Positions 26,401 through 34,746 of a stretch of 64,000 nucleotides of DNA are shown piece by piece. This stretch comes from Streptomyces taklimakanensis (GTDB taxonomy: Bacteria; Actinomycetota; Actinomycetes; Streptomycetales; Streptomycetaceae). The stretch's first letter is position 1. Every line of letters begins with the position of its first letter. The translations under genes were made by a program, and so were the position numbers. A model generated the notes under the pieces. That model was not told the origin of the DNA, made no database searches, and saw nothing but the letters and a program-made list of their open reading frames with translations. The stretch lies in NCBI RefSeq assembly GCF_009709575.1, contig NZ_WIXO01000001.1, forward strand, positions 186,001 to 250,000, given 5' to 3'.

Positions 26401-27527
26401 TCCTTGGGGATCCCACCCGGATTGCGCACCGAACCGGGGAGCCTCCTGCCCTTCTCGGTGTCGGCCTCGCCGGTGACGAACACCGACCCGTCGGCCGCGC
26501 GGGCAAGGTCGAAAGAGGTCAGCGCGCCTGTCGCCAGCCGCTGCGCCCGGTTGGTGCCCTTCGGCGTGCGGAGCTGGGCGGCGGTCACGCGTGAGACTGT
26601 GGCCTGGTCGTCATCCTGCTCCGTCCGCCGGCCGCCGGGCAGCCGGTCGATGAAGGTGACGCCGCCGTCGGAGTCCGGCTTCAACCGGAACGGCACGCCG
26701 TGGGTGCGTGCGACCTCCCGCACGGTCTCACCCTCGACCCGCACGATCCGGTTCCCCCGAGCGGCGACGATCCGGCCGTCGACCGGCACCGCCGAAGTGA
26801 CCTGTCCGGCCAGCTCCGCCTTCTCCGCCGCTCCGTTCACGCTGTCGACCGTGATCAGCCGCGTCTCGGAGACGTCCGAGGAGAGCTCGTCGGTGAACTG
26901 CGAGAAGACCGCTTCCTCACCGGTTCCGCACCCGGGTGAGAAATAGCCCAGGGTGGCCTGGAAGGGCAGCTTGCGGACAGAGCCGGTGTCCAGGTCCACG
27001 ATCGCGGTGAAGGCGCCGCGGGTCATCAGGGACGGCTCGTTGGTAAAAGTGCGGGGCGCGTAGGCCACGGCCGCGTACCGCCCGGACTCCGTCAGACACG
27101 CGTTGCCGATCCAGGTGTCCGTCTCGAAGCCCGCCTCGGACAGCGAGGCGGCCGTCCGCCACCTGTAGCCTTCCTTCTCCTCGGCGACCATCACATGGAA
27201 GCCGGTTCCGTCGCCGGAAACCGTCAAGGCCCGGTCGGCGGAGTCGGCGAAGTCCTCGCCGAGCACCGCGGCACGGCGGTCGGCGGCCACCACCGAGGGC
27301 TTGAACTTCGGCTGCTCACCGGTGGGGACACTGTCGTCCGTCAGCGCGGCCTCCGTCTCGGCGGACCAGCCGTCGGCCGCATGAGGGGGCGGCGTTTCGG
27401 CCGATGCCTGCGGCATCGCCAGGCCGGCCGCCACCGCCAGAGCGGCGGCCAGGGCCGCAGATGTGCGCAGGCGTCCGAGTCTGCTGCGTCTCAACTTCCC
27501 TGTCCTTACGTGGTTGGCGAGGCACAT
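23460..27527 (-). CDS. very large secreted protein: lysozyme-like region plus C-terminal SGNH hydrolase
   Basis: This protein is about 1355 aa. An N-terminal signal peptide (Arg-rich, then Ala/Leu core, ending MPQASA) is followed by about 430 residues that resemble a beta-propeller or scaffold. A transglycosylase-like segment comes next (about 540-640: GITAQESNMWQ, GNYYGIRY, GYGVTQVTDGM). A beta-rich, golvesin-C-like module spans about 890-1040. A C-terminal SGNH/GDSL esterase follows, with GDSYSSGE (about 1054), SIGGNDMRF (about 1162) and SFHPKISG (about 1333) supplying Ser, Gly/Asn and His. It probably acts outside the cell on wall or lipid esters. ATG 27527 is given; a TTG at 27494 with AAGGAC 9 nt upstream would give a more typical signal peptide. 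Confidence 0.8.
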   Translation of the reverse strand: MCLANHVRTGKLRRSRLGRLRTSAALAAALAVAAGLAMPQASAETPPPHAADGWSAETEAALTDDSVPTGEQPKFKPSVVAADRRAAVLGEDFADSADRALTVSGDGTGFHVMVAEEKEGYRWRTAASLSEAGFETDTWIGNACLTESGRYAAVAYAPRTFTNEPSLMTRGAFTAIVDLDTGSVRKLPFQATLGYFSPGCGTGEEAVFSQFTDELSSDVSETRLITVDSVNGAAEKAELAGQVTSAVPVDGRIVAARGNRIVRVEGETVREVARTHGVPFRLKPDSDGGVTFIDRLPGGRRTEQDDDQATVSRVTAAQLRTPKGTNRAQRLATGALTSFDLARAADGSVFVTGEADTEKGRRLPGSVRNPGGIPKDARVSSHGRAALTTAWADGKDSRISAEDALSARPARITLKALSTGKSVVLDAMPDERVGSAKAQQTSIDASPSLPGPAKSADMSSAASPVEEDRTCSVPRGDVKLQAYQPTPRQIEWAVDQAVVGNLNAHVSRPAGWKNTDMPAYRPQNLFPLVPLSGSGENWHIPAQVMLGITAQESNMWQATRYAIPGVSANPLIGNYYGIRYSSSGEQYDPWAIDWPEADCGYGVTQVTDGMRLPGKGQPTLTETQQRAVALDYTANIAAGVNILAEKWNQTRADGLIINDGDASHIENWFYALWAYNSGYYPQAHASEYSGKWGVGWTNNPANPLWKENRTTFLETINRQDDYSHAAHPQDWPYQEKVIGWAARPLSAQIAPGEFQPGYRAAWWINEVYRTTSKPPIDLFCDSSNDCAPEKISEDATNNTGGGPCMLPGESSDALYLKCWFHQPAVWKDCGGKAECGFALHRFNRTYAEQPDANNYPPRCTPELPAGTLIVDDVPNGVTPTGSSNRTCGASTSSGNFTLDFDTPSGRIDLHQIGAGYDNHFWFSHTYLEGTRTAERLATTGTWTLGGERRGWMRVWVHLPDHGAHTRQARYVVRGTDSTSPERVKPQRVMRNKWVSLGAFNFTGIPSVSLSNVTRQSGLGANPERDGNGTEDVAWDAVGFEPLDGAPTNQIVAMGDSYSSGEAATEGAGDDYYPETDYDSSTRPETRNACHRSTKAWSRQATLPGHSLSIGEMADNMSPSLDYQFVACSGARHYNIIGFGQNGEPSQIEQGYLDQHTTLVTLSIGGNDMRFADVITRCVVGVKCYDTPLQAVDPDTGKAIPDTSTPELGVWAPQWARDTVRPRLVRTLQEIHRRAPNARIVLMGYPRLLDGNGMCVPGLEAGETIWLNSVADLLADEMRAAVSQANSLYATNAVFSDPRDEFAGKAACGDPETVNALVVTGHSKADNFPTSGKSFHPKISGARLYADSLEATLNAL

Positions 27528-27619
27528 CCGGGCCGGACGTGCGTCCGCCCCCGAAAGCCGGCGGACGCACCCGGACACGGCTCACGGAGGACGGGGTTCG
27601 CAGGGGGATCGTCACGACA

Positions 27620-27665
27620 GGAAGAGTCGGGCCGGATGATCGTGATCGTCTGGCCCGACTCTTCC
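27620..27665 (-). terminator. 21-bp hairpin after the peptidoglycan-binding gene
   Basis: GGAAGAGTCGGGCC (27620-27633) pairs with its complement (27652-27665). The stem continues inward through GGATGAT/GTCGT-like pairs with two wobbles to a 4-nt loop. It lies about 120 nt past the 27784 stop and ahead of the SGNH gene. Confidence 0.65.
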
Positions 27666-27783
27666 GGGTGACCACGGCGTCTGCGTCAACCGAGGGCTCG
27701 GCAGCGGCAGGAGCCGGGGGCGGAGCGAGCGACCGGCGGGCCCGGCGAACACGGGCGTGCCCGTCGCGAGCCGCCCGGCGCCT

Positions 27784-28227
27784 CTACCACCTGACGCAGC
27801 CGTAGATCTGCCCGGTGGACTCGTGGTAGCGCGGCCACGACATGGCGTCGCGGGTCCTGGGGCCGTACACGCCGTCGGAGGCGACACCGATCCTGCTCTG
27901 GACGTTCTTGAGAGCCGCGAGGGTCTTGTCGCCGAACACCCCATCCACCACGATGTCCCGGCCGTAGCAGTACCTCAGGGACCGCTGAATGGCGCTCACC
28001 TCACCGCCGCGTGCGCCATGGCGCACGAAACAGTCACCGGTGTAGATGGGTTCGAACTCGAAGGGCACGTGGATCAGGTAAGCGTCGCCCTTGGGCACAG
28101 TGATCGATTGATCACACTCCCACGAGGCAGCGGCGCTCGGCGTCGCCGCGACACCGCCCAAGAGACCGACGACCATGGCAGCCACCAGGCCGACCGACTT
28201 GACGGGTCTCATCCTGCTTCTTGGCAT
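27784..28227 (-). CDS. secreted peptidoglycan-binding domain protein
   Basis: This 147-aa protein has a signal peptide (residues 1-31, hydrophobic VGLVAAMVVGLLGGVAA, cleavage after PSAAA). It also has one PG_binding_1 domain (about 75-135: GGEVSAIQRSLRYCYG, VDGVFGDKTLAALKNVQ, VASDGVYGPRTRDAM). Four cysteines lie in the mature part. There is no catalytic domain, so it probably binds the cell wall or acts as an inhibitor or adaptor. The ATG with GGGGGAC upstream was chosen over an upstream start that would lengthen the n-region implausibly. Confidence 0.8.
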   Translation of the reverse strand: MPRSRMRPVKSVGLVAAMVVGLLGGVAATPSAAASWECDQSITVPKGDAYLIHVPFEFEPIYTGDCFVRHGARGGEVSAIQRSLRYCYGRDIVVDGVFGDKTLAALKNVQSRIGVASDGVYGPRTRDAMSWPRYHESTGQIYGCVRW

Positions 28228-28330
28228 GTTTGTCCCCCTTGAAGGCCCCCGTGAGGGAGTCATCCGGTTTCGGAAGAAACGAACCGACCGCAAAACACGC
28301 ACTGTGATTTCGCGGTCACAAGACAACCAC

Positions 28331-28350
28331 TTGACCTACGCATCGGTCAA
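28331..28350. promoter_or_regulatory. TTGACC...GGTCAA palindrome upstream of the peptidoglycan-binding gene
   Basis: TTGACC and GGTCAA arms are separated by 8 nt about 105 nt before the start at 28227, an operator-like arrangement in the 446-nt gap 28228-28673. The rest of the gap shows no convincing gene. Confidence 0.3.
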
Positions 28351-28673
28351 TCAACGGCGGACAAGCGGAAATTGACGTTTGGTCAGCTTCTTCGGCAGCC
28401 AACAGCCCGACTCCCTTGACGAACCCCACAGGGGCACCCTCCACAGAGCCGAAAGCCCCAACACTGGTGGTCGCACCCGTCGCCTGGGCCCGCACCTCAT
28501 CGGTGTCCCCGATAGGACCGGTACCGATCACGGCAGTCCTACCGGCGGTATCGAATACGCCGTCCAGGCCGACCGGCTCGGTGGGGGCGTAGTGGCGCGC
28601 CCCCATCTTGTACGGCCCCGTCGGGTCCGGTCAGGTGGCGGTGAGCGGGGTTCCCGGCACCGGTGGACGACGG

Positions 28674-29942
28674 TCATGCCCGACCGGCGGGAGCGCGGGG
28701 CGTGGGACGCCCGGAAGGGGGTTCGCGATCGGCGTGGCGACGGGCGAGGGGGAGGGTGAGGGCGATGAGGGCGGCGCACGTCAGGTAGCCGCCGCTCACC
28801 CCAAGAGGCCGGATCAGCAGCCCGACGGCCACCGCGCCCACGCCCGTACCCGCGTCGTAGGCCATGTTCCAGGCCGTGCCGGCCATCCCGTTTCCCCGCG
28901 GGCCCGCCCGATGGAACATGACGACGAGGGTGTCGTTCTGCAGGGCGCCGAAGCCGGTGCCGTAGACGGCCGCCGCCACCACGACCAGTGCGGCCGCGTA
29001 CCCGGAGGAGCCGGAGGGGAGAGCGAATCCGGCCACGCCCAGGACACACGCCAGGAGGCTGGGCAGGAGCAGCCGCCCCGCGCCGAAGCGGTCGCTCCAC
29101 ACCCCGGCGGCCCAGCGTCCGGCGATGACGGCCGCCGAGAGGGCGAACAGGGCCGCGGAGGCGACGGGTGCCCCGCTCGCGGTGAGCGGCAGGAACGACG
29201 TCACCCCGCCGAGCGCGCAGGCGGAGGTGATCAGCATGGCCCACGGAGCGGCCAGTGGGCGCAGCCGTCCGGCGGGGCGGAGTCCGGCGGGCGCGTCCAC
29301 CGCGTCCACCGGACGGGCCGAGGGCGGGGTGGCGGAGGGCACCCGCAGGGCGACGGCCAGGGGTACGGCGAGGAGGCTGAGGAGCCCCGTCACGGCGAAG
29401 ACGGGCGGGAAACCCACGTGTGCGGCGCTCCAGACGCCCAGCGGGAGGCAGACGACCTGCGGGAGCCCGACGGCGACCCCGTACCGGCCGACGGCCCGGC
29501 CGCGCTGCCCGGCCGGGACGAGTTCGGCGACCAGGGCACTGCCCGCGACGGCCACCATACCGAAGCCGACACCGCGTACGGCGGAGACGGCGAGGACCCA
29601 CCCGAGGTCGGAGGAGAGCGCGTAGGCGAAGGTGGGCAGCCCCAGCAGGGCGGCGCCCGCGGCCAGGAGCGTGCGCAGGCCGAACCGGCGCAGCAGCCCG
29701 GCCATGAACAGTTGGACACCCACGGTGGCGGCCATGGTGACCCCGGTGGCCGCTCCCACCCCGCCCAGGGCGGTGCCGCCCTGGGCGGACCAGGCGGGGA
29801 CCACGGACAGCAGTGGCGCGTAGTTCGAGAACGTGCCCAGCGTGGCGACGAGCAGGAGGCGGAAGTCCCGCCCGCCGATCCCCTGGGTGGGGGCAGGGGG
29901 CGGGATGGTCCGGTCGGAGCGGCGGAAGGTGGGGAATGCCAT
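28674..29942 (-). CDS. MFS transporter
   Basis: This 422-aa integral membrane protein has about 12 hydrophobic segments in two halves separated by a Pro/Ala/Arg-rich cytoplasmic loop (about 190-220). It contains the RGVGFGMVAVAG and VGRYGVAVG segments typical of major facilitator proteins. It resembles drug/metabolite exporters, and the substrate cannot be told. The ATG at 29942 begins the cytoplasmic N-terminus (MAFPTFRRSDR). The next upstream gene on the same strand is a kinase-like protein about 200 nt away, so co-transcription is possible. Confidence 0.85.
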   Translation of the reverse strand: MAFPTFRRSDRTIPPPAPTQGIGGRDFRLLLVATLGTFSNYAPLLSVVPAWSAQGGTALGGVGAATGVTMAATVGVQLFMAGLLRRFGLRTLLAAGAALLGLPTFAYALSSDLGWVLAVSAVRGVGFGMVAVAGSALVAELVPAGQRGRAVGRYGVAVGLPQVVCLPLGVWSAAHVGFPPVFAVTGLLSLLAVPLAVALRVPSATPPSARPVDAVDAPAGLRPAGRLRPLAAPWAMLITSACALGGVTSFLPLTASGAPVASAALFALSAAVIAGRWAAGVWSDRFGAGRLLLPSLLACVLGVAGFALPSGSSGYAAALVVVAAAVYGTGFGALQNDTLVVMFHRAGPRGNGMAGTAWNMAYDAGTGVGAVAVGLLIRPLGVSGGYLTCAALIALTLPLARRHADREPPSGRPTPRAPAGRA

Positions 29943-30145
29943 GTCCACCGGTGTACGCGTTCGAAGCCGTCGCGGCCAACGAGTCCTTCCGCCCGGACCT
30001 CCGGTCGGCACGATGGGCGCATGGAGCCCGGCTCGGGGAGGAGCCGCTCGCTCACTCCCCCGACGGTTTCTGTCCCGCGTCCCCCGCCCGGGGCGAGAGG
30101 CGAACGGCGGACCCGGCAGGTGGACGCCGAGGGCCGTGCCCGAGG

Positions 30146-31174
30146 TCAGTGTCGCGACCGTGACCGGCCGGTCAGGGCGGACGCCACCGCGTCGAGGCTC
30201 ACCGCCAGGTGGCCACCGGCGTGCTGTCGGGTCCAGGCCCGCTGCTCGGGGGAGTAACGCCGGGGCACCGCCTCGACCAGCATGATCAGGTACAGGTAGC
30301 AGCGGTACAGGTGCAGGCGCAGGCGTACGGAGTCGGTGAACGTCACCCCGCCTCCGGCTGCCGCGTATCCGGTCAGGAAGGCGTCGTCCCGCTCGATGTC
30401 ACCGAACAGGGCGAGAGAGACGAACTCGGCGACCGGGTCGCCCCAGAACATCCGTTCCGCGTCGATCACTCCGCCGAGGGTCCTGGCTCCCGGAGCTCCG
30501 TCGAGCAACAGGTTCCCCTGCCACAGGTCGAAGTGGACCAGGGCGGGACGGGTCACGTCGGTCAGCACGTCCCCGGCGGCGGCGAGCGCGTCCCGCACCC
30601 ACGCCACGGGCCGGGGCAGCCGCACACCGTAGCGCACCGCGTCGTCCAGGACGGCGTCGACCATGGTCGTGAAGGTACGCCTCCAGTCGGCGGCCGGTGG
30701 GCCGAACGGCCGGGCGGGATAGCCGAATCCCGGGCCCGTCGCGGTGTGCAGCCGGGCGACGACCCCGCCCAGCTCCTCGCGCAGCCGCTTCCGTTCGCCG
30801 GGTGTCAGGGAAGCGTCGGCCTCGTGCCACGGGACTCCGGGACACTCGGTCATGACGAGCCCCGACACGACGGGCGGCTCGCCGCCGGTCTCCACGTGGA
30901 CCAACCGGGGCGCCGGCACACCCGGCATGTCCCGCACCGCGCTGTAGTACTCGGTCTCGCCGCGCAGGAGATCGTGCTCGTACCGCAGCGTCGACCCGCC
31001 GCCCGCGGAGAGCGGCCGCTTCACGACCCATCTCCGGCCGTCCCGCAGCACCACGCGCAGCAGGGAGTTGTACGTGCCTCCGGCCAGTGGCACGCACTCC
31101 ACCACGTCCGCGGGCGTGACCGAGACCGCCGCGAGCACGGCGGCGGTCTCCGGATCGAGGTCCTCGGGGTTCAT
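30146..31174 (-). CDS. aminoglycoside-phosphotransferase-family kinase
   Basis: This 342-aa protein has an APH/choline-kinase fold. It shows LAGGTYNSLLRVV and WVVKRPL (ATP-binding Lys, about 50), the catalytic loop VHFDLWQGNLLLD (about 215-227, H-x-D-x4-N) and the metal-binding IDAERMFWGDP (about 240). Such kinases phosphorylate small hydroxyl substrates, and only some confer antibiotic resistance. AGGAGCACGC precedes the ATG. The substrate cannot be predicted from the sequence. Confidence 0.85.
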   Translation of the reverse strand: MNPEDLDPETAAVLAAVSVTPADVVECVPLAGGTYNSLLRVVLRDGRRWVVKRPLSAGGGSTLRYEHDLLRGETEYYSAVRDMPGVPAPRLVHVETGGEPPVVSGLVMTECPGVPWHEADASLTPGERKRLREELGGVVARLHTATGPGFGYPARPFGPPAADWRRTFTTMVDAVLDDAVRYGVRLPRPVAWVRDALAAAGDVLTDVTRPALVHFDLWQGNLLLDGAPGARTLGGVIDAERMFWGDPVAEFVSLALFGDIERDDAFLTGYAAAGGGVTFTDSVRLRLHLYRCYLYLIMLVEAVPRRYSPEQRAWTRQHAGGHLAVSLDAVASALTGRSRSRH

Positions 31175-31470
31175 GCGTGCTCCTCTGTCGAAGGCACCGG
31201 CGCGGCTCGTGCCGCGCCGTCCGGTGGGGGTGTCCCCTCAGGGCGATTGTGGGGTGGGCCGCCGCCGATCGGGAGCCCTGCGCCCGGTCCGGCCGCCCGG
31301 ATCGTTGCCCGCGCCCCCGGCTCAGGCCAGGCCGGGCCGGGCCGGGCCCAACCCGCGTCGACGGCTCCGAGGCCGCCACCGCGGACCCGGAGCCGACCAC
31401 CGCCAAGTGCCGCGGCGCCATCCGGTCGGCTGCTTCACGGGGGGTGGATTCACGCCATCGGACCCTCGTT

Positions 31471-31566
31471 TTTCAGGCTCTTTCAGGCTGAAAACGTTGC
31501 GTTGGCACTGCGATCGACTTTGCAAGGCTAATGTGTTTTTGACCATCTGTTGACCAACGCTTGGTC
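31471..31566 (+). promoter_or_regulatory. repeats and palindrome upstream of the carbonic anhydrase locus
   Basis: The 426-nt gap 31175-31600 turns AT-rich at its end. Two tandem copies of TTTCAGGCT(C/G) lie at 31471-31490. TTGACCA occurs twice (31539 and 31550), and the second copy runs into the palindrome GACCAA-CGC-TTGGTC (31552-31566), about 35 nt before the start at 31601. These look like regulator sites over the promoter. No -10 element is certain. Confidence 0.4.
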
Positions 31567-31600
31567 TGGACAAGAGGTACGGACTGTTCGGAGGGAGTGC

Positions 31601-31999
31601 ATGTTCCGAGGTGCGACGGCCTGGAGCGCGGTTGTGTTCCTCGCCGCTGCCTTGTTCCCCCTTCGGTTCTCTCTCGACTCTCCGTTCGCATTCGCGCACA
31701 CCATCCGTTACGCCGAGGCCAAAGCTCCGCAGCCGGGGACCACGGCGGACGGGCGGGGGCTGCGCGATGAGACCGTGGTCCCGCGCTCGTGTGACGACCT
31801 CGGAGCGCCGGACGGCCCGCTCCACCCCCGCGGCCGGCACCGGATCCCGGTCTCCGTGTCCCCGGCACCCGGACGTGCGCTCCTCACCCAGGACCCGATG
31901 GCCGTCCACGAGTCGGCCGTGTCCGGCGCCGCACACCTCCGTCCCCCCACCCCACCGGCCGACCTCATACCGGCCGCCCCTCGGGGCTTCCGCTGCTGA
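31601..31999 (+). CDS. small exported or membrane-anchored protein, unknown
   Basis: This 132-aa protein has an N-terminal hydrophobic segment (ATAWSAVVFLAAALFPL) followed by a Pro/Ala/Arg/His-rich tail with no recognisable domain. GGAGGGAG sits just upstream of the ATG. It is the first gene of the locus ahead of the carbonic anhydrase and SulP genes, with a hairpin in between. I do not recognise it. The tail composition is unremarkable, so the gene itself is moderately supported. Confidence 0.5.
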   Translation: MFRGATAWSAVVFLAAALFPLRFSLDSPFAFAHTIRYAEAKAPQPGTTADGRGLRDETVVPRSCDDLGAPDGPLHPRGRHRIPVSVSPAPGRALLTQDPMAVHESAVSGAAHLRPPTPPADLIPAAPRGFRC

Positions 32000-32001
32000 C
32001 A

Positions 32002-32029
32002 GCAGAAGCGGGGTCTTCCCCTCTTCTGC
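32002..32029 (+). terminator. hairpin between small ORF and carbonic anhydrase gene
   Basis: GCAGAAG-C-GGGG and its complement pair around a TCTT loop with a single mismatch, 2 nt after the stop at 31999. It could end or attenuate transcription before the carbonic anhydrase gene. Confidence 0.5.
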
Positions 32030-32076
32030 CGTGCAAGCCCGACGCGCCCCCATGACGCGCCAGGAGGAATCACCAC

Positions 32077-32655
32077 ATGCTGCCCTTCGTCGACCACGCC
32101 CGCATGTTCGGACGACACCCGGAGGAGTTCGCCGCACACGCTCACGGACAGTCCCCCCAGGTGCTGTTCATCACCTGCGCCGACTCCCGGGTCGTACCGG
32201 CTCTGATCACCGGCGCCCGCCCCGGTGAGCTGTTCGAGCTGCGCACCGCGGGCAACATCGTGCCGCCCCACACCTTCGAACGTCCCACCAGTGAGGCGGC
32301 CACCATCGAGTACGCGGTGGAGGTACTCGGCGTGAAGGACATCGTCGTCTGCGGTCATTCGCACTGCGGCGCGGTGGGCGCCCTGGTCCGCGGCGACGAC
32401 CTGGACGCCGTGCCGGCCGTGCGTGACTGGCTCCACCACGCCACCCCCAGCCCGAAGGGAGCGGCAGAGGATCCGGCCGTCGCCGAAGGGGTGCAGAACC
32501 ACGTGCTGACCCAACTGCTGCGCCTTCGCTCCTACCCGTGTGTGGCCGCGAAGCTCGACAGCGGCGAGCTGGACCTGCACGCCTGGTACTACGAGGTGCA
32601 CACCGGAGCGGTCCTGGCGCACCGTCCGCGAACCGACACCTTCGCGGCGCTGTGA
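32077..32655 (+). CDS. beta-class carbonic anhydrase
   Basis: This 192-aa protein has zinc ligands in the beta-class pattern: Cys in FITCADSRV (about 35), with its Asp-Arg dyad, and His plus Cys in VVCGHSHCGAV (about 92-95). It interconverts CO2 and bicarbonate in the cytoplasm. AGGAGGAAT precedes the ATG. The following SulP-type transporter gene starts 11 nt after the stop (or overlaps it if the upstream GTG is used), which suggests that the pair moves and hydrates inorganic carbon. Confidence 0.92.
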   Translation: MLPFVDHARMFGRHPEEFAAHAHGQSPQVLFITCADSRVVPALITGARPGELFELRTAGNIVPPHTFERPTSEAATIEYAVEVLGVKDIVVCGHSHCGAVGALVRGDDLDAVPAVRDWLHHATPSPKGAAEDPAVAEGVQNHVLTQLLRLRSYPCVAAKLDSGELDLHAWYYEVHTGAVLAHRPRTDTFAAL

Positions 32656-32666
32656 GGGCGGGCGCG

Positions 32667-34145
32667 ATGGAGATGACCAAGCCAACCCCCACAGCCCGTT
32701 TCCCCTATCTGAAGCAGGATTTCGCCGCCTCCCTGGTGGTTTTCCTGGTCGCGCTCCCGCTCTGCCTCGGCGTGGCGGTCGCCTCCGGGGTTCCGGCGGA
32801 GCTCGGCTTGGTGACCGGGATCGTCGGCGGCATCGTCACCGGACTCATGCCGGGCAGCAGCCTCCAGGTGTCCGGCCCCGCCGCGGGCCTGACCGTGCTG
32901 GTCTTCGGGGCCGTCAGCCAGTTCGGACTGCCCGCGCTCGGCGTGATCGTGCTGGCGACCGGACTGTTCCAACTCGGCATGGGCGCCCTCGGACTCGGTC
33001 GCTGGTTCCGGGCGATCTCCATCTCCGTCGTCGAGGGCATGCTCGCCGGTATCGGTCTCGTCATCATCGCCGGCCAGCTGTACGCGGCGTTGGGCATCGA
33101 GGCGCCGGAGAGCGGCATCGGCAAGATCGTGGGCCTGCCGGAGGCGCTCGTCGACACCCTCGGCAGCGCCACGGCGCTTCCCTCGCTCGCGATCGGGGCG
33201 GGCACGGTCGCCGTCGTCGTGCTGTGGAAACGGATGCCGAAGAAGGTGCGGGCCGTACCGGGCGCCCTCGCCGCGGTGCTGTTGGCCACCTTCGCCTCGA
33301 TCGCGTTCTCCCTGCCGGTCGCCACGGTGGAGGTGCGGGGCCTGCTCGGTGTGATCCAGCCGCCCGGGATGGAGGCCTTCGGTGGGTTGGGCGACCCGGC
33401 GCTCATCGGCGCCATCGTCGCCTTCGTCCTGATCGCCTCGGCGGAGAGCCTGTTCAGCGCGGCGGCCGTGGACCGGCTGCACGACGGCCCGCGTACCCAG
33501 TACAACAAGGAACTGATCGCCCAGGGCGCGGGCAACACGGTGTGCGGCGTACTCGGCGCGCTGCCGATGACCGCGGTGATCGTGCGCAGCTCCGCCAACG
33601 TCCAGGCCGGTGCGAGGACCAAGGCCTCGCGGGTGCTGCACGGTGTGTGGCTGCTGCTGTTCGCGGCGCTGCTGCCCGCCGCCCTGGCTCTGATCCCGAT
33701 TCCCGCCCTCGCCGGCATCCTCGTGCACGCCGGCTGGAAACTGATTCCCTTCCACCAGGTCGCCACCTTGTGGCGGGGGAACCGGGGCGAGGCGCTGATC
33801 CTCGTGACCACGGCCGTGTCGATCGTCGCGGTGAACATGTTCGAGGGCGTGCTGATCGGTCTGGCCCTGTCGGTCGCCAAGACCGCTTGGGAGGCCTCAC
33901 ACGTCAGGCTCGAGATCGTCGACGATGGCACCGGCCCCATCCAGGCGCACCTGTCGGGCAACGCCACCTTCCTGCGGCTGCCGAAGATCCTCGACAGCCT
34001 GGAGGCGCTCCCCCAGGACCGGCCGATCGAACTGGACCTGTCCGGGCTGAGCCACGTGGACCACGCCTGCCGTACGGCACTGGAGAACTGGGCCGAACGA
34101 CACACCACGGCCGGCACCGACCCGGTGCGGGTCCTGGTGGCCTGA
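32667..34145 (+). CDS. SulP-family inorganic anion transporter with STAS domain
   Basis: This 492-aa protein has about 10-12 membrane segments (residues 15-410, including VSGPAAGLTVLVFG and ASAESLFSAAAVDR) and a C-terminal STAS-like domain (about 415-490, ELDLSGLSHVDHACRTAL). SulP proteins carry sulfate or bicarbonate. Direct linkage to a carbonic anhydrase favours bicarbonate. ATG 32667 has GAGGG upstream; an in-frame GTG at 32652 would overlap the previous stop (GTGA) and is an equally plausible coupled start. Confidence 0.88.
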   Translation: MEMTKPTPTARFPYLKQDFAASLVVFLVALPLCLGVAVASGVPAELGLVTGIVGGIVTGLMPGSSLQVSGPAAGLTVLVFGAVSQFGLPALGVIVLATGLFQLGMGALGLGRWFRAISISVVEGMLAGIGLVIIAGQLYAALGIEAPESGIGKIVGLPEALVDTLGSATALPSLAIGAGTVAVVVLWKRMPKKVRAVPGALAAVLLATFASIAFSLPVATVEVRGLLGVIQPPGMEAFGGLGDPALIGAIVAFVLIASAESLFSAAAVDRLHDGPRTQYNKELIAQGAGNTVCGVLGALPMTAVIVRSSANVQAGARTKASRVLHGVWLLLFAALLPAALALIPIPALAGILVHAGWKLIPFHQVATLWRGNRGEALILVTTAVSIVAVNMFEGVLIGLALSVAKTAWEASHVRLEIVDDGTGPIQAHLSGNATFLRLPKILDSLEALPQDRPIELDLSGLSHVDHACRTALENWAERHTTAGTDPVRVLVA

Positions 34146-34746
34146 CCGCCGGAACACGGCCGCGCGGCCCGCCGGCCCGGGGCACGGTGGAGGTCCCGGA
34201 CCGGTGGCGTGCGACGCGGCGGCGTCACAGTGCTGCCGGGGCGCTCCCGCCCACACGGGGGTGCCCCGGCAGCGGGCCGCGCGGGGCGGTTGGTTCGCGA
34301 GGTGGCCAACGGCCATGCCGTGGGCAGGCCACAACCGGCCGAGGCGGGCACGGGCACCAAAAGCGACGGCGAGGAAGTACCGGATGGTGTGGAGCGCATC
34401 GGCGTCACGGGCCGCCGGGACTCCGTGGTGCCCGACCGGGTCGCAGTGACAACGCGGGACGCGGTGGCTCGGCGCAGGCGGTGGGCGGCCTCTTCCCCGT
34501 GACGCCGGCCGGGATCCTTGGGCGTGACGCCGACGCGCCGTGCCGATCCGGTGCCGACGCTTCCTCCGACGATCATCCGTAATCCCACGTTCTGGACAGA
34601 CTCCAACCGGTTCGTGAGATGCATGAGATCGTTGCGGCGCCCGCACCGGTCGCGCGGTCTTGCCACGAGGGGGCCTGTGCCGCCGTGCGGGACCGTCGGC
34701 CCTTCACGTCGGCGGCCGAACTCCACCTCGTGGGAAAGTCCCGGAA
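34146..34746. other. 600-nt intergenic region, no confident gene
   Basis: One + frame (34209-34502) reads 97 codons, and part of it has protein-like composition (GTGTKSDGEEVPDGVERIGV). There is no ribosome site and I recognise no family. It may be a small unknown gene or a remnant. The region after 34560 looks like the promoter and leader of the MHS transporter gene. Confidence 0.3.

Noticed and set aside
24258..26594. 778-codon + strand frame inside the SGNH gene
   Set aside because: No motif, biased composition, and it overlaps a protein with clear hydrolase blocks.
34209..34502. 97-codon + strand frame as a gene
   Set aside because: Part of the composition is plausible, but there is no ribosome site or family match; kept only as a note under the intergenic entry.
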